Of a DNA stretch of 48,939 bases, positions 1 through 8,453 are shown in pieces. A program made the position numbers and the translations under genes. Origin of the DNA: Allomuricauda sp. CAU 1633. Its GTDB lineage: Bacteria > Bacteroidota > Bacteroidia > Flavobacteriales > Flavobacteriaceae. Below the pieces are notes generated by a model. It worked only from the letters and a program-made list of their open reading frames with translations. It did no database searches and had not been told where the DNA came from. The stretch is taken from NCBI RefSeq assembly GCF_017313225.1, contig NZ_JAFLNE010000012.1, positions 1 to 48,939 on the forward strand, written 5' to 3'. Each line of letters begins with the position of its first letter. Position 1 is the first letter of the stretch.

Positions 1-123
1 TACAACCATGAAAGAAGACACCAGTCCATTGAATACCAAAGACCAAACGATGTTTATAGAAAAGCAGCTTGATAATTATGTTAGTTTTGTAGAGAAACTG
101 TCCTAAAGATCGGGGTATCTACA
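1..123 (+). mobile_element. 3' end of an IS3-family insertion sequence (right terminus)
   Basis: Reading from base 1, 23 codons end in TGA at 70-72. The peptide begins YNHERRHQSIEYQRP and continues NDVY, the typical C-terminal end of IS3-family orfB DDE transposases (YN.ERPHQSL.Y.TP..VY). The IS terminus follows and ends ..ATACCCCGATC-type in TGTAG...CA form at 123. Bases 2-123 are the exact reverse complement of 48818-48939, so the same element bounds both window ends. The catalytic part lies outside, so activity cannot be judged. No target duplication can be checked because each end shows only one flank. Confidence 0.85.
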
Positions 124-302
124 ATCACAATTATTGCATCCAAACCGTTTTCATCTTTTTCAAAAACAAAAATTCCAGACTCTAGATCAAGTCTTATTTT
201 TAAATTTAGAAATGAGTAGCCAAGAAATGCCAATATAACTATTAATTTCAATTTCGTTATATGGATTTTTTTTGCAAAAATGGATAAAACCTTTGTCCAC
301 AT
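124..302 (-). pseudogene. Small membrane protein gene truncated by the IS
   Basis: A leftward frame starts at 302 and runs into the IS terminus at 123; the last dozen codons before its stop at 81 are IS sequence. About 60 native residues remain: a short basic N-terminus, one hydrophobic segment (roughly residues 18-34, LKLIVILAFLGYSFLNL) and a charged stretch. The original C-terminus was probably lost when the IS inserted, leaving a chimeric end. The family is not recognised. The coding status of so short a remnant is uncertain. Confidence 0.4.
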
Positions 303-316
303 ATTTTAAATAGGGC

Positions 317-871
317 TTAAGAAGGATTAGTTTTTTTATTGAGAACAATTCTGCCTTGATAAACATAATTATCAATCTTATCATTTAAAGTATAAAAGTA
401 TTTGGCTCTTTCACTTAGAATACTTTCTAGCTCATTAATATTCCATTTTGAAAACCGAACGGTTTTTCTTAGATAGGTTATCATTTGTATTTCGTCTTCG
501 ACCTCTATTTGGATTTTAATAATCTCTTCCCTTATCTTATCAGGAGCCTCTTTCGGAGCCACAATTCTTTCCAGCTTTTCCCTGTAAAAAAACAATTGAT
601 TTTGTAAATTCAACAGAGAGGGAAAAACTCTTACTTCAATTTGCCTGAAATAACCAACGTTATGTAGCATTGAATAACTGATAATCAGAATTCCTAAAAT
701 TGCTGGGATTAAAAGTTTGACGGAGTAACCCATGTAAACTCCTATTGAAAAAATCATTACAATCAAAACAACGGTAAAAATTAGCAATTCACCATGTAAA
801 GTTTGTAAAGTTTGTAATTGTCTGTAATTAACGGAATGTCTATATAGTCCGAATCGATCTTTAGTTCTCAT
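317..871 (-). CDS. Uncharacterised two-TM membrane protein
   Basis: This 184-aa protein is not recognised. It has two adjacent hydrophobic helices (about residues 29-49 and 53-71, LLIFTVVLIVMIFSIGVYMG, then LLIPAILGILIISYSML), so both ends probably face the same side. A long charged C-terminal part (about residues 75-184) is probably helical and partly coiled-coil, with many E, K, I and L. Base composition is strongly AT-rich like the neighbouring genes, unlike the core of the window, which suggests acquired DNA. It is co-directional with the 485-aa membrane protein upstream, but a gap of about 120 bp argues for a separate promoter. Confidence 0.6.
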   Translation of the reverse strand: MRTKDRFGLYRHSVNYRQLQTLQTLHGELLIFTVVLIVMIFSIGVYMGYSVKLLIPAILGILIISYSMLHNVGYFRQIEVRVFPSLLNLQNQLFFYREKLERIVAPKEAPDKIREEIIKIQIEVEDEIQMITYLRKTVRFSKWNINELESILSERAKYFYTLNDKIDNYVYQGRIVLNKKTNPS

Positions 872-993
872 TCCTATTGTTATTATTAAAATGAAAACAA
901 TTTTTTAGATTAATTGAGTAAAAAAATGTTTTACTAACTACGATGATTAATAACTCCAAAATACGATAAATCTGTTAAAATTGCTGTTCTTAT

Positions 994-2451
994 TCATTTC
1001 AAGTCATATAAATACCTGAAAGCTATAATAAACTGATAAATGAAATAGGCTATTAATATTCTAAAGGAATTATCAATAATATAAATCCAATTTGCACTCA
1101 TATTACTATTTGGACATGCATCAATCATTGTCAGAATGGTTTCGGTCCTGTGTGCCGGATTAATCAGACTGATAAGTTTCCCCCAATTATCCATAAATGA
1201 TTCAATACATGCTAATGAAACTAGTGATAGCAGTAGAATTTCAATTCCTAGAAGAATCAATATCCAAATCAGAGGTCTAGTAACTGAAAGTCCATACTTA
1301 TTTGATATCCAACCAAGAATTAAAGGAAAATTGAAGTTTTTATGATGTTCATTATGAAACCTTTTTTCAAATGCTCTAAAAAGACGATTATTAGGGGAAT
1401 CTTGCTTTTTGTCGTAAAGTAATTTGAAAAGTAAAATGGTGCTTAGTTTCTGATGAGGTGAATCTTTATGTTTAAAGTTAACTATGGATTCATATGTCCA
1501 ATTCAAGTTATTGGCTTGCACTTCTTCAAAATCATTATCTTCATTAATTTCCAAATAAAAACCAAAATATTTGGTGCCTGTCAAAATATAGTCCTTAAAC
1601 ATCCAACTCGGAACCTTTCCTTTTGCTGTAAAAGCTATACCGTCAAGCAATAACCGTTTTGTAATTTTATTACTAATTAATGAAATGGAACTCTGTTGTT
1701 TAAAGTTGGTTGGCTTGATTGATTTGAGATAAAGGTTTTCTATTGAATTGTATTTAAAATCAAGACGTTGAGTGTTTAACTCAACAATTTCAACAACACT
1801 AAATTTGTTTTGTTCAATTGACAATTTTTCAATTTTAGAAGCCAGTAATTGAAACTTTGAATCACCTCTATTATCCGCTAATTCAACATCGTTGGCTTCA
1901 AAATTTTCAATTACCATTTCCATTATATTTCCTTTACTGTTTAGATTCCGGGTTGTTTCAATTACCAGTTTATTAACTTTCCCTAAAACAGCAATTTCTT
2001 GAACTTGGTTATCAACTAATTTTAAAAATTCATTTTCAGATTTAACCTTGATTAGCGAGCATCTAAGATTACATATTTTAATTCCCAAGAATGGATGATT
2101 TCCGTATACTGAAATAAACAGCCTTTCCATTATTCTGGAAATCTGCATTGCGCCTTTAAAGTTAATTTCAATGCGGTCAAACATTTCCACAGACTTTAAT
2201 AAGTCTACAGAAAAATCACGGCTTATATTAATGAACATTTCATTTGAACTCTTTATTTGTTCATAAAGGTCAACTTCAATATATATTGTTTTCTTAGGAT
2301 TCAAATTATTGTATAAAACCCCATGAGCCCTAATTGTCAATCCAACATGCTTAATTAAAATCGTTTTACCAAAATTAGCATCAGTTTTGAAAAAGGACCT
2401 TAATTGCTCATTAAAGCCAGTTTTGAACAAATCATGTAGTTCGATTGTCAT
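994..2451 (-). CDS. Uncharacterised 485-aa protein with C-terminal membrane domain
   Basis: The family is not firmly recognised. Residues 1 to about 310 are soluble and look beta-rich, with regularly spaced short hydrophobic strands separated by N/E/K turns (VNKLVIETT, IEKLSIEQN, RLDFKYNSIENLYLKS), suggesting a solenoid-like fold. A charged segment with FRAFEKRFHNEHHKN (about residues 360-374) precedes two hydrophobic segments near 393-417 and 463-481. This order (solenoid, 'RpliW' membrane helix, short 'alNPahR' stretch, final helix ending in FRY) resembles the C-terminal membrane module of some pentapeptide-repeat-type proteins. That resemblance is from memory and unverified. The gene is AT-rich and sits behind a terminator that separates it from the AlbA_2 gene. 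Confidence 0.6.
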   Translation of the reverse strand: MTIELHDLFKTGFNEQLRSFFKTDANFGKTILIKHVGLTIRAHGVLYNNLNPKKTIYIEVDLYEQIKSSNEMFINISRDFSVDLLKSVEMFDRIEINFKGAMQISRIMERLFISVYGNHPFLGIKICNLRCSLIKVKSENEFLKLVDNQVQEIAVLGKVNKLVIETTRNLNSKGNIMEMVIENFEANDVELADNRGDSKFQLLASKIEKLSIEQNKFSVVEIVELNTQRLDFKYNSIENLYLKSIKPTNFKQQSSISLISNKITKRLLLDGIAFTAKGKVPSWMFKDYILTGTKYFGFYLEINEDNDFEEVQANNLNWTYESIVNFKHKDSPHQKLSTILLFKLLYDKKQDSPNNRLFRAFEKRFHNEHHKNFNFPLILGWISNKYGLSVTRPLIWILILLGIEILLLSLVSLACIESFMDNWGKLISLINPAHRTETILTMIDACPNSNMSANWIYIIDNSFRILIAYFIYQFIIAFRYLYDLK

Positions 2452-2501
2452 ATTCCAAAATGGATTTTTTTATACAATTGAAACTAGTTTTTCCTTTAAT
2501 T

Positions 2502-2521
2502 AAAAAATCCTTAGCAAGGAT
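2502..2521 (-). terminator. Rho-independent terminator of the AlbA_2 gene
   Basis: The hairpin ATCCTTAGCAAGGAT (2507-2521) is followed on the minus strand by a T run (A run at 2502-2507). It starts four bases past the stop codon of the AlbA_2 gene and separates it from the next leftward gene. Confidence 0.65.
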
Positions 2522-2524
2522 AGC

Positions 2525-3505
2525 TTACACTCCCCATTCATTTAAAAATGAGAATAAACCTTCCTTATTAGAAATATCATCTAGGAGTTCCTTTCTAAAT
2601 TCTTCCTTGGGTCCAGTCACCTGAATCTTTTCATTTTGAAATAATATTTCCCGGGTTATTTTATAACTCTCAAAAAATTCAAATAAATATTTTGTTTCAA
2701 TTTTTATATAAAAAGTCAGTACATCGAGATTCTCTCCAGGGAATATTTGTGGGGGTTTTTCATTTGTAATTTTTACTGATTCTTCATTGGAAGTAAATGA
2801 GTAGTTTCGTGATTGGCCCACATCTTGGAAATATACAACACACTGAATAATTTTCTTTAAATAAGCATTGACTCTATATTCATTAGTCATTACCGAACCA
2901 GTATTGATAATGCCAATGGAAAACTTAAAATGCATGGTTTCCTGAAATTCTTTTGATTCTGAAGTATCACTATCTACGGAAAAAAGAAACGATTCAAAAT
3001 CTAAACTGATTTTAGCTCTGTTATTGTAAGCCTTTCTAACTTCATATTCTTCCATTTGAACGGACTCGAAATTTTTTCTAACATAAAATCGTTTGTCAAG
3101 ATTGTTCATATGGGGAGCATCATCGCTAGCTGGTATTTGAATTACATATACAGTTTTTGAAATATCATTATCAATTCGTATTGGATGAATCCGGATATTA
3201 GATATACCTCTTTTTATTGTAGTTGAAATTATTTGATCCAAAGATTCTTTGGTAAAATCGTATCCATTAACATACTTAAACCCTATTGGAACATGATCAA
3301 TTTCCTCCATTCCATAAATAATTATTCCCCCATCGGCATTCGCCATTGCTGAAATGTCCTTAGCTAATTCCTTTTTCTTTACTGGTGTCTTAGCTAGCGA
3401 TTCCCCTCTTTTATATTCTAAGTTAATAGACTCCTCTATTTTGTTGTCTATTAAAGATTTCAAAGTTTCAATAGAATAATTTTCCAGCTTATGTAACTCT
3501 ACCAT
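2525..3505 (-). CDS. AlbA_2 / Schlafen-type putative DNA-binding protein
   Basis: This 326-aa protein has an N-terminal AlbA_2 domain (PF04326), also called the divergent AAA-4/Schlafen core, over about residues 10-150. The diagnostic stretch is ESINLEYKRG, then KKELAKDISAMANADGGI and IIYGM, followed by VIQIPASDDAPHM and YVRKNFESVQM. Proteins of this family bind nucleic acid; in bacteria they occur as transcriptional regulators and in defence loci. The C-terminal half (about 170-326) is beta-rich and not recognised. No helicase C-domain is present, so it is the short form. It is the gene nearest tRNA-Leu in an AT-rich block and may belong to an acquired island. A small inverted repeat just upstream of the start could be an autoregulatory site. 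Confidence 0.75.
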   Translation of the reverse strand: MVELHKLENYSIETLKSLIDNKIEESINLEYKRGESLAKTPVKKKELAKDISAMANADGGIIIYGMEEIDHVPIGFKYVNGYDFTKESLDQIISTTIKRGISNIRIHPIRIDNDISKTVYVIQIPASDDAPHMNNLDKRFYVRKNFESVQMEEYEVRKAYNNRAKISLDFESFLFSVDSDTSESKEFQETMHFKFSIGIINTGSVMTNEYRVNAYLKKIIQCVVYFQDVGQSRNYSFTSNEESVKITNEKPPQIFPGENLDVLTFYIKIETKYLFEFFESYKITREILFQNEKIQVTGPKEEFRKELLDDISNKEGLFSFLNEWGV

Positions 3506-3511
3506 AACGAC

Positions 3512-3527
3512 TTACTTCATTAAGTAA
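3512..3527. promoter_or_regulatory. Inverted repeat upstream of the AlbA_2 gene
   Basis: TTACTT-CATT-AAGTAA lies 7 to 22 bases upstream of the AlbA_2 start codon. It is a 6-bp dyad in the position expected for an operator. AT-rich DNA gives such dyads by chance, so support is weak. Confidence 0.3.
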
Positions 3528-3614
3528 TATCAAGTTAAAGTATGTAAGGTTTCTAATAAATCCTAAATTGCTTTTGATGAGTTATCAACTAAGCGGACCA
3601 GAATCTTCATAAAT

Positions 3615-3636
3615 GTTGGGAAATAGTTGGGAAATA
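3615..3636. repeat. Tandem 11-bp direct repeat next to tRNA-Leu
   Basis: GTTGGGAAATA occurs twice head to tail (3615-3625 and 3626-3636) between the AT-rich left block and the tRNA-Leu terminator. Short direct repeats next to a tRNA 3' end are typical of arm-type binding sites for a tyrosine recombinase. No integrase gene is visible on this side, so the interpretation is inferred. Confidence 0.6.
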
Positions 3637-3644
3637 AGGCCAAT

Positions 3645-3686
3645 AAAAAAACGCAAACACCTAAAATTTAGATGGTTGCGTTTTTT
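3645..3686. terminator. Terminator downstream of tRNA-Leu
   Basis: The arms AAAAAACGCAA (3646-3656) and TTGCGTTTTTT (3676-3686) form a stem about seven bases beyond the tRNA 3' end. A run of T follows on the minus strand and also on the plus strand, so it can act in both directions. Confidence 0.75.
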
Positions 3687-3692
3687 CTTCTG

Positions 3693-3774
3693 TGCGGGTG
3701 AAGGGAGTCGAACCCCCACGCCTTGCGGCACTAGATCCTAAGTCTAGCGTGTCTACCAGTTCCACCACACCCGC
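3693..3774 (-). tRNA. tRNA-Leu (anticodon TAG)
   Basis: On the minus strand an 82-nt class II tRNA begins GCGGGTGTGGTGGAACTGG and pairs with a 3' CACCCGC acceptor strand followed by discriminator A. The anticodon arm is CTAGA-CTTAGGA-TCTAG, giving anticodon TAG. A long variable arm (TGCCGCAAGGCG) and the T-arm GGGGGTTCGACTCCC are intact. CCA is not encoded. It is a likely integration target for the AT-rich block on its 3' side. Confidence 0.95.
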
Positions 3775-3871
3775 AAAAGGGAGTGCAAATATAAATCAAT
3801 TTTCCGATTTGCAAACCGGCCTACTTTAAAAACTTGTTTTTTGTACTTTTAGTGTCCTTTTTAAAACATAC

Positions 3872-5260
3872 ATGGAACACATAAACGATTACATCAACAC
3901 CCACAAAGACCGATTCATAAATGAGCTTGTTGAACTTTTAAAAATCCCCTCCATCAGTGCAGACCCTGCCTATTCCGCAGCTGTTTTGGAAACAGCAAAG
4001 GCTGTTAAAAAATCACTGGATGATGCCGGTTGCGACAATACCGAAATCTGTGAAACCAAAGGCTATCCTGTGGTGTATGGCGACAAAATTATTGACCCTA
4101 ATTTACCTACGGTATTGGTGTATGGACATTACGATGTGCAACCTCCAGACCCTATGAACCTATGGGATTCACCACCTTTTGAGCCCATAATCAAGAAAAC
4201 CGATTTGCATCCAGATGGTGCCATTTTTGCACGGGGTGCCTGTGACGATAAAGGCCAGTTTTTTATGCACGTAAAGGCTGTGGAGTTCATGATCAAGAAC
4301 AACCAGCTTCCCTGCAACGTAAAATTTATGATTGAGGGTGAAGAGGAAGTCGGAAGCGATAGTTTGGAGGATTTCCTAAAGGAAAACAGCGAAAAACTCA
4401 AAAACGACATCATCTTGATTTCCGATACGGGCATGATTTCCAACGACACCCCATCCATTACCACAGGCCTTCGGGGATTAAGTTATGTACAAGTGGAAGT
4501 GACCGGGGCCAACCGCGACCTTCACTCCGGGATTTATGGAGGTGCTGCACCCAACCCTATCAATGTGTTGGCGAAAATGATTACTTCACTTCATGATGAG
4601 AACAACCATATCACCATTCCTGGATTTTATGATAAGGTTGAAATCATTTCCGATGAGGAGCGTGCCGAGATGGCCAAGGCTCCTTTTAATCTGGAGAACT
4701 ATAAAAAAGCGTTGGATATTGATGACGTCCACGGCGAAAAAGGCTATACCACTACCGAACGTTTCGGGATTCGACCCACCTTGGATGTGAACGGAATTTG
4801 GGGCGGTTATACGGGCGAAGGTGCCAAAACCGTCATTGCCAGTAAAGCCTACGCCAAAATTTCAATGCGATTGGTTCCTAACCAAAATTGGCACGAAATT
4901 ACCGACCTGTTTACCAAACATTTTACATCTATCGCTCCAAAGAGTGTGAAAGTAAAAGTCACCCCGCATCATGGCGGTCAGGCGTATGTGACACCAATTG
5001 ATAGTGATGGGTATCAAGCGGCTTCCAAAGCTATGGAAACGACTTTTGGAAAAACTCCGGTGCCACAACGTACAGGAGGGAGTATTCCCATCGTGGCGCT
5101 ATTTGAAAATGTTTTTGACAGTAAAACCATTCTTTTGGGATTTGGATTGGACAGCGATGCCATCCACTCCCCCAACGAACATTTTGGGGTCTGGAACTTT
5201 TTAAAGGGCATTGAGACCATCCCCTACTTTTACAAATATTATACAGAAATGAAGTCTTAG
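3872..5260 (+). CDS. M20-family metallo-dipeptidase
   Basis: This 462-aa cytosolic metallopeptidase is of the M20 (CNDP/PepV-like) type and probably hydrolyses dipeptides. Visible motifs are VYGHYDVQPPDP (metal His and catalytic Asp), RGACDDKGQFFMH (bridging Asp), MIEGEEEVGS (catalytic Glu and metal ligand), DTGM (metal Asp) and a C-terminal HSPNEHFG (metal His). Length is normal and the middle dimerisation (lid) domain is present. The start follows a short leader with no clear Shine-Dalgarno, as is normal in Bacteroidota. It converges with the PhnA-like gene: the stop codons share two bases (TTAG), so no terminator separates them. Confidence 0.9.
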   Translation: MEHINDYINTHKDRFINELVELLKIPSISADPAYSAAVLETAKAVKKSLDDAGCDNTEICETKGYPVVYGDKIIDPNLPTVLVYGHYDVQPPDPMNLWDSPPFEPIIKKTDLHPDGAIFARGACDDKGQFFMHVKAVEFMIKNNQLPCNVKFMIEGEEEVGSDSLEDFLKENSEKLKNDIILISDTGMISNDTPSITTGLRGLSYVQVEVTGANRDLHSGIYGGAAPNPINVLAKMITSLHDENNHITIPGFYDKVEIISDEERAEMAKAPFNLENYKKALDIDDVHGEKGYTTTERFGIRPTLDVNGIWGGYTGEGAKTVIASKAYAKISMRLVPNQNWHEITDLFTKHFTSIAPKSVKVKVTPHHGGQAYVTPIDSDGYQAASKAMETTFGKTPVPQRTGGSIPIVALFENVFDSKTILLGFGLDSDAIHSPNEHFGVWNFLKGIETIPYFYKYYTEMKS

Positions 5261-5835
5261 GTCTTCTTCACGTATTGGGTAAGAATTACTATTTGTTGGC
5301 CATCTACCTTGCCCTCAATGTATTCGGCATTCTCACGATCCAGGGAAATCCGTCTCACGGCGGTTCCCTGTTTTGCGACCATGCTGGAACCTTTTACTTT
5401 TAAATCCTTGATCAGCACAACATTGTCACCATTCTCCAAAATGGCCCCGTTGGCATCCCTGTGAATCACTTTCTCTCCTTCGGCCTCACCTTCACCAGTG
5501 GCCTTGGCCCACGCTAAGGTGTCATCATCCAAATACATCATGTCCAAAAGGTCTTGTGGCCAACCTTCGGATTTTAACCGATGGAGCATGCGCCACGCCA
5601 CAACCTTAACGGCATCGTGTTCGCTCCACATGCTATCATTTAAACAACGCCAATGGTTGGCGTCCATGTCATCGGGATTTTCAATTTGAGTTTTACAGCT
5701 GGCACACACCAGAATACTTCCATCTAATCCTCCCGTGGAAACCGGTAGCACTTCGTAACTATCCAAACCTTCCGTTGCACCGCATAATTCACACGCCGCT
5801 CCACTTCGTTCCTGCAAATCTTCCAGTAATCCCAT
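5257..5835 (-). CDS. PhnA-domain zinc-ribbon protein
   Basis: This 192-aa protein carries a zinc-ribbon (CELCG near the N-terminus and CASC about 30 residues later) and a C-terminal PhnA/YjdM domain (about residues 125-192) with the characteristic DANGAILENGDNVVLIKDLK, then VKGSSMVAKQGT and IEGKVDGQQIVILTQYVKK. The family was named after the phosphonate operon of E. coli but has no proven role in C-P bond cleavage. No phn genes are nearby, so the name should not be read as a function. It is leftward, monocistronic by appearance, and overlaps the convergent dipeptidase stop. Confidence 0.85.
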   Translation of the reverse strand: MGLLEDLQERSGAACELCGATEGLDSYEVLPVSTGGLDGSILVCASCKTQIENPDDMDANHWRCLNDSMWSEHDAVKVVAWRMLHRLKSEGWPQDLLDMMYLDDDTLAWAKATGEGEAEGEKVIHRDANGAILENGDNVVLIKDLKVKGSSMVAKQGTAVRRISLDRENAEYIEGKVDGQQIVILTQYVKKT

Positions 5836-5899
5836 TATACTATTTTAAAGTGATGCAAACTTAGAACTTTTCAAACTATACTGTGCTTAATAAGAGACC

Positions 5900-5931
5900 A
5901 AAAAAATCCACTCACCTAGGTGAGTGGATTT
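5900..5931 (-). terminator. Terminator of the SQR-like gene
   Basis: A perfect 28-bp palindrome (5904-5931; half-site AAATCCACTCACCT) is followed on the minus strand by a T run (A run at 5900-5906). It lies about 20 bp past the stop of the flavoprotein gene ending at 5952. Confidence 0.8.
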
Positions 5932-5951
5932 CAGTAAAACCACAACAAAAC

Positions 5952-7154
5952 TCAAGGCAATTGAGAATATCCATGTCTGGTCTTCCAGAGGAAATATTTC
6001 TCAAAAAGCACCTTTGAAAAATCGTAGAACACATTGGGTATCATAATGGCAAAGTTCCTAGGTTTAAACAGGTGGTCACTTACAATGATTACCTCTTTTT
6101 TACCAGCATCCATCACGCAGATACCAGGAATTTTTCCCCATGCTTTTGTTTTTAGTTTTTCTTTTCCATTGGTGACCCTCACAATGTTTTCAGCAACAAT
6201 TTTACCGGTTTCATCGGATGGATACCCTGTTTTGGGGCCAGAAAATGGAACTTTACCGGGCTTGAAGGGTAATTTTACATCCACAGCGATTCCTGCAGAC
6301 CAAATATTGGGGTATTTTACATGTCTATAATCATCCCCAACGGGCAAATACCCAGCTGGAGTTGGCATAAGTTCAGGGGAATTCACCACAAAATCGACTC
6401 CTACAAATGGAGGCATCAACATCGTGAAATCACTGGCCAATTCTTCACCGGAAGTTAATATCACTTTATCTTTTGTTACTTCCTTCACGCCTACCTCGGT
6501 ATGATAGAGAATGTTGAACATTTTCATAAAGGATTTGAGCATGGTCTCACCTCCGGTGATGCCATCTATTCCAAAGTGACCCAAGAAGGTTTCTGGAGTG
6601 ATCCAATGCAAATCCACTTTCTTCCGAATTTTTTGTTCCCTCAACCATTTTTCCACATTAAAGAGAAATTCATAAGCGGCACCCATACATCCGGCATTTT
6701 GGGTGGCTCCAATAACAATGGGGCCGGGGTTTTTCTTGAATTCTTCCAAAGCTTTTCTGGTTTTCATGGCTCCATTGGGAGTACCAATGTAGTGGGCAAA
6801 TTCGGCTACGCCAGGAGCTACGTCATATTTTACTTTGGGTCCTGTGGCGACCACTAAATGGTCATAGGCATAATCTCCTTTGCTGGTATAGACCATTTGT
6901 TCATTGGGATCTACCCGTAAAGCTTCTGCTTGCACAAAATCTACCCCTTTCTTTTCCAAAATGGTGTCTTTTCTGAAAGAAATATCTTTGATCTCCCTTC
7001 TACCAAAGGGTACCCATATCAGTGAGGGAACAAATAGAAATAAAGGAGATTTGTCGATGACAATCACCTTGTGTTCCTTTTTCCCTTTTCGTTTGATTTC
7101 CAAAGCGGCGGTCATTCCTGCGAAATTTCCACCAATTACTACTGTTGTTGTCAT
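5952..7154 (-). CDS. Sulfide:quinone oxidoreductase-like flavoprotein
   Basis: This FAD-dependent pyridine-nucleotide-disulfide-fold protein has about 400 residues. The start at 7154 is preferred over a longer frame to 7199 because the Rossmann motif (TTTVVIGGNFAGMTAA) then begins immediately. Numbered from that start, the protein has only two cysteines, Cys156 (TQNAGCMGAAYEF) and Cys346 (IPGICVMDAG). They match the two redox cysteines (160 and 356 in Acidithiobacillus SQR) that carry the polysulfide bridge; the third SQR cysteine is missing. VVATGP and YPNIWSAG are the other FAD motifs. The likely role is membrane-associated sulfide oxidation into the quinone pool, for detoxification or energy. 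A general NDH-2-like role is less likely given the cysteines. It has its own strong terminator. Confidence 0.8.
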   Translation of the reverse strand: MTTTVVIGGNFAGMTAALEIKRKGKKEHKVIVIDKSPLFLFVPSLIWVPFGRREIKDISFRKDTILEKKGVDFVQAEALRVDPNEQMVYTSKGDYAYDHLVVATGPKVKYDVAPGVAEFAHYIGTPNGAMKTRKALEEFKKNPGPIVIGATQNAGCMGAAYEFLFNVEKWLREQKIRKKVDLHWITPETFLGHFGIDGITGGETMLKSFMKMFNILYHTEVGVKEVTKDKVILTSGEELASDFTMLMPPFVGVDFVVNSPELMPTPAGYLPVGDDYRHVKYPNIWSAGIAVDVKLPFKPGKVPFSGPKTGYPSDETGKIVAENIVRVTNGKEKLKTKAWGKIPGICVMDAGKKEVIIVSDHLFKPRNFAIMIPNVFYDFSKVLFEKYFLWKTRHGYSQLP

Positions 7155-7352
7155 GGCCTTTGAATTTATTACTGTGAAATTACACCATCCCTTCACCAAA
7201 AACAGTAACCTAAGTCACATAGAATCAAGACATAGCAACATCGTTAAACATTCCCTAAAAAAGAGATCAAACCTGCGATTCATGGGCAATTGATGTAACA
7301 AAATCTGCAAAATTGCGTTCTAATATTCTATCAATCAAATCAGAACACTATA

Positions 7353-8453
7353 ATGCTACAACGTTTTTTCATCTTCTGCTCAGGAGCGGACACCCATATT
7401 TTGGAAACGTGCTCCAATGGGGAACGCAACAAGTACGCCGGGATTGGCGCTACCGTTTTCTTTACCGCCATTATGGCCTTTATTGCCAGTGGCTATGCTT
7501 TGTACTCCGTTTTTGACAACCTCTTTACGGCTATCTTTTTTGGACTTATTTGGGGATTGTTGATTTTTAATTTGGACCGATATATCGTATCCACCATTAA
7601 GAAACGTGATAATTTTAAAAGTGAATTGCTACAGGCAGCTCCACGAATTGTTTTGGCCATCATCATTGCTGTGGTGATTTCCAAACCGTTGGAAATGAAG
7701 ATTTTTGAAAAGGAAATCAATCAGGTATTGTTGGAAGAAAAAAACGTCATGACCTTGAACAACAAGGAGCAGTTGGCCTTGCAATACACTCCAAAGATTG
7801 AAAGTCTCAATGAAGATATTGCCAACCTGAAAAATGAAATAGCTACCAAAGAGGCGGAAACAAATACGCTTTACGACACCTATATTTCGGAAGCCGAAGG
7901 AACCGCTGGAACGGGTCTATTGGGTAAAGGCCCTGTATATAAGGAAAAACGGGAAAAGCATGATGCTTACCTAGCCGAGCTAAATACCCTAAAAGAAACC
8001 AATGCGGCCAAAATTGAAGGGCTGGAAGCCCAAATTGCCGCGTTAGAAACCGATTACAACACGGCCGTAACCAGTTCCCAACCCATTATTGATGGTTTTG
8101 ATGGACTCATGGCCCGAATCAATGCGTTGGGCAAACTACCCTGGTTTCCGTCATTTTTTATCTTCTTGTTGTTCTTGGCGATTGAAACCGCTCCTATCAT
8201 TGCCAAGCTATTGGCACCAAAAGGGGAATACGATTATAAATTTGAAGAACAGGAAAGTGTCGTGGCCACTTGGGTGTCGCAAAAAGTGGCACAACGCAAA
8301 TTATTGATGGCCACCGACGGGGAAATCAACACGCAAATCTATGCCGATATCAAGAGTGAAGAAGAACTCTATCGCTACAAAAAGGAAAAAGCAGAAGAAT
8401 TGCTCCGGTTACAGGCCGATTCATTCCACAATGTGCAGGTGAAAGGGCTTTAA
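7353..8453 (+). CDS. DUF4407 membrane protein
   Basis: This 366-aa protein matches the DUF4407 family, whose opening FFIFCSGADTHILETCSNGE is highly characteristic. There are N-terminal helices at about 30-50, 52-70 (ending NLDRYIVSTIKK) and 88-108, a long coiled-coil central part (about 115-245, rich in E/K/A/L) and a fourth helix near 258-278 (FPSFFIFLLFLAIETAPIIA). The function is unknown. It is transcribed divergently from the flavoprotein gene and converges with the MutS-like gene, sharing overlapping stop codons. Confidence 0.85.
   Translation: MLQRFFIFCSGADTHILETCSNGERNKYAGIGATVFFTAIMAFIASGYALYSVFDNLFTAIFFGLIWGLLIFNLDRYIVSTIKKRDNFKSELLQAAPRIVLAIIIAVVISKPLEMKIFEKEINQVLLEEKNVMTLNNKEQLALQYTPKIESLNEDIANLKNEIATKEAETNTLYDTYISEAEGTAGTGLLGKGPVYKEKREKHDAYLAELNTLKETNAAKIEGLEAQIAALETDYNTAVTSSQPIIDGFDGLMARINALGKLPWFPSFFIFLLFLAIETAPIIAKLLAPKGEYDYKFEEQESVVATWVSQKVAQRKLLMATDGEINTQIYADIKSEEELYRYKKEKAEELLRLQADSFHNVQVKGL

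Noticed and set aside
187..384. Second leftward frame overlapping the IS-truncated gene
   Set aside because: It overlaps both neighbours in another frame, and the AT-rich DNA explains a chance open frame.
5257..5835. Phosphonate degradation function for the PhnA-like protein
   Set aside because: The name is historical, and no C-P lyase or phosphonatase genes are present.
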